A stretch of 12,433 nt of DNA, taken from the NCBI GenBank assembly GCA_003551265.1, contig PUMG01000118.1, forward strand, positions 1-12,433, read 5' to 3'. Below are positions 6,467-12,433 of the stretch, one piece after another (the first letter of the stretch is position 1; every line of letters begins with the position of its first letter). Origin of the DNA: Halovenus sp. (GTDB lineage: Archaea; Halobacteriota; Halobacteria; Halobacteriales; Haloarculaceae). A model generated the notes under the pieces. The model did not search any database and was not told the origin of the DNA. It saw only the letters and a program-made list of their open reading frames with translations. Made by a program: the position numbers and the translations under genes.

Positions 6467-7858
6467 ATGGTACTCGATAATCTCGGCAGTTCACTCCGGA
6501 GCACGCTGAACGACCTCCGGGGCAAATCCCGAATCTCCGAGGAAGACGTCGACAAGGTGGTCAAGGAAATCCAGCGCTCGCTCATCCAGGCCGACGTCGA
6601 CATCGCTCTCGTCAGAGAGCTCTCAGATAGCATCAAAAGCCGTGCGCTCGGCGAGGAACCGCCTGCTGGAACCTCTGCACGGGACTGGGTACTCCGTATC
6701 GTCTACGAGGAACTTGTCGCGTTGCTCGGGGAGTCGACTGACCTCCCGCTGGAACAGCAGACGATTCTCCTCGCCGGTCTCTACGGGTCAGGAAAGACGA
6801 CGACCGCTGCCAAGATGGCGTGGTGGTTCTCGAAGAAGGGACTGCGTCCCGCAGTCATACAGACCGACACTGACCGTCCCGGTGCGTACGACCAGGCGAA
6901 GCAGATGGCCGAGAACGCAGAGGTCGAGTTCTACGGTGACCCTGACGAGAACGACCCCGTCACGATTGCGCGCGAGGGACTCGAAGCGACCGAGGGTGCA
7001 GACGTCAGAATCGTCGACACGGCTGGCCGTGACGGGTTGAACGAGGAACTCATCGAGCAGATAGAGCGCATCGAACAGGAGGTCGGTCCGGACCGCAACC
7101 TGCTGGTGATCGACGCGGCGATGGGCCAGAGCGCGAAAGACCAGGCCAGAGAGTTCGAAGACTCCATCGGTATCGACGGCGTCGCTATCACCAAACTGGA
7201 CGGGACCGCGAAGGGTGGTGGTGCGCTCGCCGCCGTCAACGAGACGAACTCGACGATTGCCTTCCTCGGGACCGGCGAGACGGTCAAAGACATCGAGCGC
7301 TTCGAGCCATCCAGTTTCGTCTCCCGACTGCTCGGTATGGGCGACATCAAGCAACTCGCAGAGCGCGTCGAGCGGGCGATGGTCGAGACCCAGGAGGAAG
7401 ACGAGGACTGGGACCCAGAGGATATGCTGGAGGGCAATTTTACCCTCAACGATATGAAAAAGCAGATGGAGGCGATGAACCGGATGGGTCCACTCAGTCA
7501 GGTGATGGACATGATTCCGGGACTGGGCGGCGGTCTCATGGACCAGTTGCCCGACGATGCGATGGACCTCACCGAGGAGCGGATGCGCGATTTCGACGTT
7601 ATCATGGACTCGATGACCGACGAAGAACTCGAAAACCCGCGCATCGTCGGTGCGAGTCGTACCAAGCGCATCGCCCGAGGGTCGGGCAAACCAGAAGAGC
7701 GGGTCCGGGAGTTGCTCCAGCAGCACAAGATGATGGACCGGACGCTCAACCAGTTCCAGGGCATGGGCGAGGGCGACATGGAGCGCATGATGCAGCAGAT
7801 GCAACAGCAAGGCGGTCCTGGAATGGGTGGTCCCGGCGGACAGAACCCGTTTAATTGA
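6467..7858 (+). CDS. srp54: Signal recognition particle protein SRP54
   Basis: This is the GTPase subunit of the signal recognition particle. It binds 7S RNA and signal sequences and delivers ribosomes to the FtsY receptor at the membrane. The 463-residue protein shows all domains. An N domain of four helices covers about 1-90. The G domain has the P-loop GLYGSGKTT (104-112, Lys110), [10 protein letters not shown] (134-143), DTAGRD (184-189) and [11 protein letters not shown] (242-252). The M domain begins near 325 and contains the [14 protein letters not shown]-binding motif and several Met-rich helices for signal peptides. It ends in a Met/Gln/Gly tail. In the second G motif an Asp (residue 136) stands where an aromatic residue (DTYRP or DTFRP) is usual. 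The gene is divergent from ribH, with 89 bases between starts. Confidence 0.97.
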   Translation: MVLDNLGSSLRSTLNDLRGKSRISEEDVDKVVKEIQRSLIQADVDIALVRELSDSIKSRALGEEPPAGTSARDWVLRIVYEELVALLGESTDLPLEQQTILLAGLYGSGKTTTAAKMAWWFSKKGLRPAVIQTDTDRPGAYDQAKQMAENAEVEFYGDPDENDPVTIAREGLEATEGADVRIVDTAGRDGLNEELIEQIERIEQEVGPDRNLLVIDAAMGQSAKDQAREFEDSIGIDGVAITKLDGTAKGGGALAAVNETNSTIAFLGTGETVKDIERFEPSSFVSRLLGMGDIKQLAERVERAMVETQEEDEDWDPEDMLEGNFTLNDMKKQMEAMNRMGPLSQVMDMIPGLGGGLMDQLPDDAMDLTEERMRDFDVIMDSMTDEELENPRIVGASRTKRIARGSGKPEERVRELLQQHKMMDRTLNQFQGMGEGDMERMMQQMQQQGGPGMGGPGGQNPFN

Positions 7859-7948
7859 GGGGGAGTGAACTCGGTTAACTGAGAGCGCGGTCGAACAGCT
7901 CCCTGTCCGTACGGTACGTCTTTGTGTGGCGGGGACGACAGTTCCAGT

Positions 7949-9130
7949 ATGCAGACAGTCATTCTTGCCGCCGGGCAAGGAACCCGGATGCGTCCGCTCA
8001 CCGACTCGCTCCCGAAACCGATGTTGCCCGTCGCGGACAGGCCGCTCGTGGCACACGTCGCCGACGCTGCCGTCGATGCAGGAGCGTCCGAACTCGTCTT
8101 CGTCGTCGGCTACGAGGCCGAGGAGGTCCGGTCGTTCTTCGGCGAGACCTACCGGGACGTTCCCGTCTCGTTCGCTCGCCAGCGTACACAGCAGGGGACG
8201 GCAGATGCGGTCAGGGCAGCACGTGAACATCTGGATGGTCCGTTTGCCGTGCTGAACGGTGACAACCTCTACGAACCGTCGGATGTCCGACCGCTCTTCG
8301 AGCGTGCTCCGGCAGTCGGCGCGATTCGCGTCGAGAATCCACAGAACTACGGTGTCCTCTCGACTGCCGGTGAGCGCGTCACAGGTATCGTCGAGAAACC
8401 CGAGAACCCGCCGACGAATCTCGCCAACGCAGGAGCGTACGTCTTCCCCGACGATGCCCGGCAGTGGCTCGAAGTCGAGGCGTCCGAGCGCGGCGAGTAC
8501 GAACTGACTGACGTCCTCGCACAGACCATCGACGCCTTCGACGTCCACGCTGTGGAGATGGGTCGATGGCTCGACGTCGGCCGACCCTGGGAGTTATTGT
8601 CGGCAAACGAGTGGAAACTCGGTGAACTCGACCGCCGTCTCGACGGCGATGTAGCAAAGAGTGCGACACTCCGAGGGGATGTGGTCGTGGAAGCCGGTGC
8701 ACGTATCGAGCCTGGTGTCGTCGTGGAAGGCCCTGTTCTCGTCCGTGAGGGTGCACGTATCGGCCCGAACGCGTACCTCCGCGGACACACGCTGGTTGGC
8801 CCAGAGGCACGCATCGGTCAGAGTGTCGAGGTGAAAAACAGCGTCGTCATGCGCGACAGCGCACTCCCACACCTCTCTTATGTCGGCGACAGCGTGCTCG
8901 GACGAGACGTGAATCTCGGAGCTGGAACGAACGTTGCCAATCTCCGACACGACGGCGAAAGTGTCCGGCAGACAGTCAAGGGCGAACGCGTCTCGACCGG
9001 CCGACGAAAGTTCGGTGTTGTCGTCGGCGACGGCGTCAAAACCGGTATCAACTCGACACTGAACGCTGGCGTGGTGCTCTCGACAGGTGCACGTGTTGGT
9101 CCAGGTGAGACGGTCCTTCGTGACCGATAG
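7949..9130 (+). CDS. Bifunctional sugar-1-phosphate nucleotidylyltransferase/acetyltransferase (GlmU-like)
   Basis: This two-domain enzyme is predicted to acetylate an amino-sugar 1-phosphate and activate a sugar 1-phosphate with UTP or dTTP, supplying UDP-GlcNAc-type donors for N-glycosylation and surface polysaccharide. The N-terminal nucleotidylyltransferase (1-225) has AAGQGTRMRPLT, LPKPMLP with Lys23, QQGTADA, NGDN with Asp105, and VEKPENPP. The C-terminal left-handed beta-helix (about 235-385) has repeated hexapeptides such as GARIGP and LGAGTNVANLRHD. His308, Tyr311 and Asn331 fall at the numbers I recall for the acetyltransferase residues of the Sulfolobus enzyme ST0452, which I could not check. 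Length, 393 residues, fits. A TTG at 7922 would add nine residues that look unrelated; the ATG at 7949 starts directly at the family's MQTVILAAGQG. The stop is three bases from the convergent broken gene. Confidence 0.9.
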   Translation: MQTVILAAGQGTRMRPLTDSLPKPMLPVADRPLVAHVADAAVDAGASELVFVVGYEAEEVRSFFGETYRDVPVSFARQRTQQGTADAVRAAREHLDGPFAVLNGDNLYEPSDVRPLFERAPAVGAIRVENPQNYGVLSTAGERVTGIVEKPENPPTNLANAGAYVFPDDARQWLEVEASERGEYELTDVLAQTIDAFDVHAVEMGRWLDVGRPWELLSANEWKLGELDRRLDGDVAKSATLRGDVVVEAGARIEPGVVVEGPVLVREGARIGPNAYLRGHTLVGPEARIGQSVEVKNSVVMRDSALPHLSYVGDSVLGRDVNLGAGTNVANLRHDGESVRQTVKGERVSTGRRKFGVVVGDGVKTGINSTLNAGVVLSTGARVGPGETVLRDR

Positions 9131-9133
9131 CGT

Positions 9134-9519
9134 TCATCCCGTTGCCTGGCGGTCCTGCTGTTCCTCATAGAAAGCAAGTCCTGCGACGACGACTGCGAGT
9201 GCGAACACCGGAAGGAAGCCAAAAAAGAAACCCGATGTCACGTATATGAACGTTCCACCACCGGCGATGACGACTGCACCAGTGAGGCGCAAGAGACCGC
9301 CACGCCGGAGTACAGAGCCAGCGGGAGGGAAGCGACAAAGATGATGACACCGACGCTGGCAAAGAACAAAAGCGCAAGTCCGGCGAAACCCGAGGCGTGA
9401 CCCTGGTCTGTCGGGAGGGTTATCAGTCCGTAGACGCCGAACCCAACCGCGGTAAGCATGAACAGCGTCGACGCCACGAGGAGGAGTTTCCAGGATTCGA
9501 ACCACTCAGAGCGAGCCAT
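9134..9519 (-). pseudogene. Four-helix membrane protein gene interrupted by a frameshift
   Basis: Two overlapping minus-strand frames look like halves of one small membrane protein. From the ATG at 9519 the first frame gives MARSEWFESWKLLLVASTL and two clear hydrophobic segments up to LPLALYSG near 9304. After that it turns Ser-rich and stops at 9238. The second frame, one base off, is Arg/Pro/Cys-rich upstream of about 9300 but then gives LLRLTGAVVIAGGG and two more hydrophobic segments, ending in an EEQQDR tail at 9134. Joining them near 9290-9310 gives about 128 residues with four membrane helices. One base missing (or two extra) would explain it. A TATA element precedes the start, so the promoter is intact. 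No slippery heptamer is visible at the junction. It is either a recent pseudogene or a sequence error. The function is unknown. Confidence 0.72.
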
Positions 9520-9541
9520 CACAGAATCTACTCAATCTATG

Positions 9542-9549
9542 AACATAAG
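9542..9549 (-). promoter_or_regulatory. TATA element for the broken membrane protein gene
   Basis: The minus strand reads CTTATGTT, centred 26.5 bases before the ATG at 9519. This fits a leaderless start and favours that ATG over the GTG at 9522. Confidence 0.6.
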
Positions 9550-9583
9550 TTTCATCCTGTTGACTGGCGAGAATATCTGAACA

Positions 9584-9618
9584 GGTACGATAATCCCTAT
9601 ACATTCGACTATCGTACC
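9584..9618. promoter_or_regulatory. Perfect 9-bp inverted repeat, candidate operator upstream of the lipoprotein gene
   Basis: The arms GGTACGATA (9584-9592) and TATCGTACC (9610-9618) are exact reverse complements separated by 17 bases. A TATA-like CCTATAC (9596-9602) lies between the arms, and a second TATA-like ACTATT (9625-9630) lies just downstream, 28.5 bases before the ATG at 9656. Either way a bound dimeric regulator would sit on or beside the promoter. A weaker 6-bp pair, CCTGTT (9556-9561) and AACAGG (9580-9585), overlaps the left arm. The operator role is inferred from position and symmetry. Confidence 0.5.
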
Positions 9619-9655
9619 AGACGAACTATTCAACTGCGGGCCTATTCTGAGGTTG

Positions 9656-11086
9656 ATGCCACCCGACCGGATACGATTGAGACGGCGAGCAGCTCTTGGC
9701 TCGATTGGTGCAGCGTTGGCGGTTGGTCTCGCGGGATGTATCGGTGATGGCGACTCGGATGACGAGCTGGCTGACACCGACAGCGACGACCGAGAAGGCG
9801 AGACTGACGACACAGAGGGTGAAACTGCTGACGAAGGAACAGCAGAGCAGCAGGCCCTGCCAGCACGCGGACTCGTCTATGCCTTCACCAGCGACTCGAT
9901 CGTCGCGATTGACCCTGTAGACGAGTCCGTCGTCGAAATTGCTGATGTCGCGGGTGTCTCCTGGGGCGACGTCTTTGTGGGGGTAGACCATCTGTATGCG
10001 GTCGACAGTTCTATCGACCAGGTGCACGTGATCGAACTCGAGTCCGCGACCAGAAGGGAGGTACTCGACGTTGGCGGGACTCCAGAACACGGATTTTACA
10101 GCGAGGCAACTGGCGAAGCCTACGTCCACGCTGATGACGAGGCGACGCTGTACGTCATCGACGGGGGAGACCCGAGCGGCGTGGAGGCGACTATCGAACT
10201 CACCGACGACGGACACGGGAAAATGGTTCCAACCGGTGAGGGACGTGCCTTCGTGACGAACGTTGTCGATGGTGGTGTGTTCCACGTCGACCTGACCGAC
10301 CGAACTGCTCACCATATTCCGTTCGGTGATGGCCACGACCACGACGATGGCCACGACCACGACGATGGACATGACCACGACGATGGACATGACCACGACG
10401 ATGCGGACGGATACAGTCTGGGCAGAGACGACACAATGCAGATGTTAGCTAGCGAAGGTGTTCACCCGCTCCACAACGGGGGAGCAGGAACACACTACCT
10501 GCAGTACGTCTCCGAAACAGGGCTCGTCTTTGTCGAGCAGATGGATGACGGGCATCATCACAGCCACGAACCGACGGACGAGGTACAACAGTTTCACGAC
10601 GACCACGGCGGTGGGGAGACCGTTGTGGTCGACTCGGAGTTGGACGAGGTCGTCGGACACATCGACACCGCTGGTCCCATGTTCATCTCCAACGACGGAG
10701 AGCACATCGCAATCCCTGATGGAGAGGAGGTCACTTTCCTCGACACGTCTGCACCAGAGGGTGAAATCTCCGGACGGGCGACTGTCCATGGCTCTCCAGC
10801 CATCGTCAGGTTCACCGACGACTACGTCGTCACCGTGAACGAAGATGGCGATGTTGTATTCCTGGACCGTCAGGAATTCGACGAGGTTGATCGAATCGAC
10901 GTTGGGGAGACGCTCAGCGGACAGGGACCGATGAGCGACGACACGCTCGTCGTAGTCAGCGACGACACAGTGGCAACTATCGATATCGACGAACGTACCA
11001 TTACCTCCGAAGTTGATATCGATGACCTCGTTCTCATACAGTACGTTCCCGAAGCCGCCAGACCGGTCAGAGACGGGCGGTTCTGA
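9656..11086 (+). CDS. Secreted Tat lipoprotein, His/Asp-rich beta-propeller, probable metal-binding protein
   Basis: This is a 476-residue exported lipoprotein. The N terminus has a twin-arginine signal (RLRRRAALGSIG), a hydrophobic core and the lipobox LAGC, giving a lipid-anchored Cys28, followed by an acidic Asp/Glu/Thr linker to about residue 66. The rest is beta-rich, with repeated strands such as LYAVDSS, AYVHADDEATLYVIDGG and VVFLDRQEFDEVDRIDVG, the look of a YncE/WD40-like beta-propeller. Two His/Asp-rich loops project from it: four GHDHDD units (226-249) and DDGHHHSH with FHDDHGGG (298-320). Further His occur at 146, 187, 219, 220, 270, 273 and 280. This composition suggests zinc or copper binding, perhaps like the periplasmic zinc chaperone AztD, but no transporter gene is adjacent. 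The ATG at 9656 is preferred over the TTG at 9653. The stop lies three bases from the convergent uvrA stop. Confidence 0.85.
   Translation: MPPDRIRLRRRAALGSIGAALAVGLAGCIGDGDSDDELADTDSDDREGETDDTEGETADEGTAEQQALPARGLVYAFTSDSIVAIDPVDESVVEIADVAGVSWGDVFVGVDHLYAVDSSIDQVHVIELESATRREVLDVGGTPEHGFYSEATGEAYVHADDEATLYVIDGGDPSGVEATIELTDDGHGKMVPTGEGRAFVTNVVDGGVFHVDLTDRTAHHIPFGDGHDHDDGHDHDDGHDHDDGHDHDDADGYSLGRDDTMQMLASEGVHPLHNGGAGTHYLQYVSETGLVFVEQMDDGHHHSHEPTDEVQQFHDDHGGGETVVVDSELDEVVGHIDTAGPMFISNDGEHIAIPDGEEVTFLDTSAPEGEISGRATVHGSPAIVRFTDDYVVTVNEDGDVVFLDRQEFDEVDRIDVGETLSGQGPMSDDTLVVVSDDTVATIDIDERTITSEVDIDDLVLIQYVPEAARPVRDGRF
10331..10402 (+). repeat. Four 18-bp tandem repeats encoding GHDHDD
   Basis: Four head-to-tail 18-bp units start at 10331, 10349, 10367 and 10385, each reading Gly-His-Asp-His-Asp-Asp in the lipoprotein frame. 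Units 1 and 2 are identical (GGCCACGAC...). Units 3 and 4 are identical to each other and differ from the first pair at two third-codon positions (GGACATGAC...). The pairing points to recent copy-number change by slippage or unequal exchange without loss of frame. Confidence 0.95.
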
Positions 11087-11089
11087 TCA

Positions 11090-12433
11090 TCAGTCGTCGT
11101 CTGCTTTCACCACTTCCCTTTGTGGGTCTCCGAGGTCACGGTCACCACGCGGTCCATCGAGGTCGACCGCTGGAAGCAGGTCTCTGAGGTACTTCCCGGT
11201 GTAAGACGCCTCGGTGCGAGCCACTTCTTCAGGGGTTCCGGTCGCAACGACCTCACCGCCGTTGTCGCCACCTTCGGGACCGAGGTCGACGATGTGGTCG
11301 GCGTTCTTCACGAGGTCGAGTTCGTGCTCGATGACGACCACCGTGTTGCCCTCGTCGGTCAGTCGGTGTAACACGTCGATGAGCTTGCGTTCGTCCTCCG
11401 AGTGCAGTCCCGTCGTCGGCTCGTCCAGCAGGTACAGCGTCTCACCACTATCTTTCTTGCCCAGCTCCTCGGCGAGTTTGATGCGCTGTGCCTCCCCGCC
11501 GGAGAGGGTCGTCGAGGGCTGTCCGAGACGCATGTAGCCGAGACCGACGTCTTTGAGCAACTGGAGTCGCCGTCTGAGCTGACTGTGGCTCTCGAAGAAG
11601 TCGTAGGCCTCGTCGACGCTCATCTGGAGGACGTCCGCGATGGTTCTGTCTTTGAATGTAACGTCCAGCGTCTCGTCGTTGTAGCGCGCGCCGTTACACT
11701 CCTCACAGGGGACGTAGACGTCCGAGAGGAAGTTCATCTCGATTTTGACGGTTCCCTGTCCGCCACACTCCTCACAGCGACCGCCTTTGACGTTGAACGA
11801 GAACCGGCCCTTCTCGTAGCCGCGCTGTTTGGCGAGTTCCGTCTCGGCGAACAGCTCGCGGACGAAATCGAAGACGTTCGTGTACGTGGCGGGGTTCGAC
11901 CGCGGCGTCCGGCCGATGGGTGACTGGTCGATGAGCCGCACCGTCTCGATTTCGTCCAGTCCCTCGATGGCGTCGTACTCACCGGGTTCGACGCTCGTGT
12001 TGTCGTTCATCTCGCGCGCCAGCCCCTTGTAGAACACCTCGTGAATCAGCGTCGACTTGCCCGAGCCGGACACGCCTGTGACGGCGGTGAAACACCCGAC
12101 CGGAATCTCCACGTCCAGGTCGTTCAGGTTGTGCTGGCGAGCGCCGCGGATGATGAGTTCACCGTCGCGCTCTCGACGCTTCCCTGGTACCGGAATCGAC
12201 TTTTCGCCGCTGAGATACTCGCCGGTGATGCTTTCCTCGCTCTCGAGCACGTCTTCAATTGGACCGTTGACGACCACCTCTCCGCCACGCTTGCCGGGTC
12301 CCGGACCCATGTCGATGATGTTGTCCGCCCGGTACATCGTTTCGGTGTCGTGTTCGACCACGAGCAGCGTGTTGCCGAGGTCGCGCAGTTCGCACAACGT
12401 ATTCAGGAGTCGGTCGTTGTCGCGCTGGTGAAG
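11090..12433 (-). CDS. uvrA: Excinuclease ABC subunit A, C-terminal part, 5' end outside window
   Basis: This is the C-terminal 447 residues of UvrA, the damage-sensing ATPase of nucleotide excision repair, which works with UvrB and UvrC. Full UvrA is about 950-1000 residues. The frame is open to the right edge, beginning at [15 protein letters not shown] sequence, so the gene starts outside the window. Visible in order are the H-loop of the first ABC domain ([11 protein letters not shown]), the second Walker A GVSGSGKS (about 12076-12053), the zinc module with paired CxxC Cys (about 11776-11696), the ABC signature LSGGEAQR (about 11506-11483), Walker [13 protein letters not shown], and the final H-loop VVIEHELD. 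The last 26 residues form an acidic tail rich in Asp. No disruption is seen. It is convergent with the lipoprotein gene. Confidence 0.97.
   Translation of the reverse strand, partial: LHQRDNDRLLNTLCELRDLGNTLLVVEHDTETMYRADNIIDMGPGPGKRGGEVVVNGPIEDVLESEESITGEYLSGEKSIPVPGKRRERDGELIIRGARQHNLNDLDVEIPVGCFTAVTGVSGSGKSTLIHEVFYKGLAREMNDNTSVEPGEYDAIEGLDEIETVRLIDQSPIGRTPRSNPATYTNVFDFVRELFAETELAKQRGYEKGRFSFNVKGGRCEECGGQGTVKIEMNFLSDVYVPCEECNGARYNDETLDVTFKDRTIADVLQMSVDEAYDFFESHSQLRRRLQLLKDVGLGYMRLGQPSTTLSGGEAQRIKLAEELGKKDSGETLYLLDEPTTGLHSEDERKLIDVLHRLTDEGNTVVVIEHELDLVKNADHIVDLGPEGGDNGGEVVATGTPEEVARTEASYTGKYLRDLLPAVDLDGPRGDRDLGDPQREVVKADDD

Noticed and set aside
6378..6494. A 39-residue N-terminal extension of RibH
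   Set aside because: It runs through the TATA element, has no RibH similarity and overlaps the srp54 start. The ATG at 6377 gives the normal protein.
6788..8548. A 586-codon open frame on the minus strand across srp54 and the GlmU-like gene
   Set aside because: It lies opposite two genes with complete family motifs. High G+C codon bias keeps the opposite strand open, and its His/Val/Arg-rich protein has no family features.
9280..9320. Programmed -1 ribosomal frameshifting in the broken membrane gene
   Set aside because: No slippery heptamer or downstream stem was visible at the junction. A simple indel or sequencing error explains it better.
9626..10396. A 256-codon minus-strand open frame beginning with a Val/Ile-rich repeat that looks like a membrane segment
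   Set aside because: The hydrophobic repeat is just the reverse complement of the GHDHDD repeats, and the frame is opposite the well-supported lipoprotein gene.
10331..10402. A CRISPR-like array
   Set aside because: The units are contiguous with no spacers, are in frame and are translated as GHDHDD.

Overview
The window reads as ordinary chromosome of a halophilic archaeon (class Halobacteria). The evidence is: strongly acidic predicted proteins; moderately high G+C with C/G-ending codons; archaeal-type SRP54, archaeal RibH and a bifunctional GlmU-like enzyme; a Tat-type lipoprotein signal; and promoters made of a lone TATA element about 26-31 bases upstream of the start codon, the usual layout for leaderless haloarchaeal mRNAs. 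No tRNA, rRNA, CRISPR, insertion sequence or integrase was seen. The longest gene-free stretch is about 136 bases (9520-9655).

Left part (1-3268). The 3' end of a superoxide dismutase gene runs in from the left edge and converges on a PAS-type sensor histidine kinase (minus strand). The kinase gene is divergent from a small uncharacterised acidic protein gene, and both starts lie at promoter distance from one palindromic TATA element. A 76-residue two-helix membrane protein and a PAP2-family membrane phosphatase with an extra C-terminal membrane domain follow, each with its own TATA element.

Middle (3281-9130). A minus-strand pair encodes a TauE/SafE (DsbD_2-like) membrane protein and then a metallo-beta-lactamase-fold hydrolase. 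A second minus-strand unit, ribH then an aspartate-type aminotransferase, is translationally coupled by an ATGA overlap. Divergent from ribH is srp54, followed on the same strand by a bifunctional sugar-1-phosphate nucleotidylyltransferase/acetyltransferase gene that supplies UDP-amino sugars or nucleotide sugars for glycosylation.

Right part (9134-12433). A four-helix membrane protein gene on the minus strand appears broken by a single frameshift near 9300. Divergent from it is the most distinctive gene here, a secreted Tat lipoprotein with a probable beta-propeller and two His/Asp-rich segments, one built from four copies of an 18-bp tandem repeat. Its upstream region carries a perfect 9-bp inverted repeat placed like an operator. 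I read it as a candidate extracellular metal-binding or metallochaperone protein under local control. The window closes with the C-terminal half of uvrA, convergent with the lipoprotein gene.

I do not see a multi-gene novel system. The items most worth following are the lipoprotein with its operator-like repeat, the broken membrane gene, and the shared palindromic promoter.
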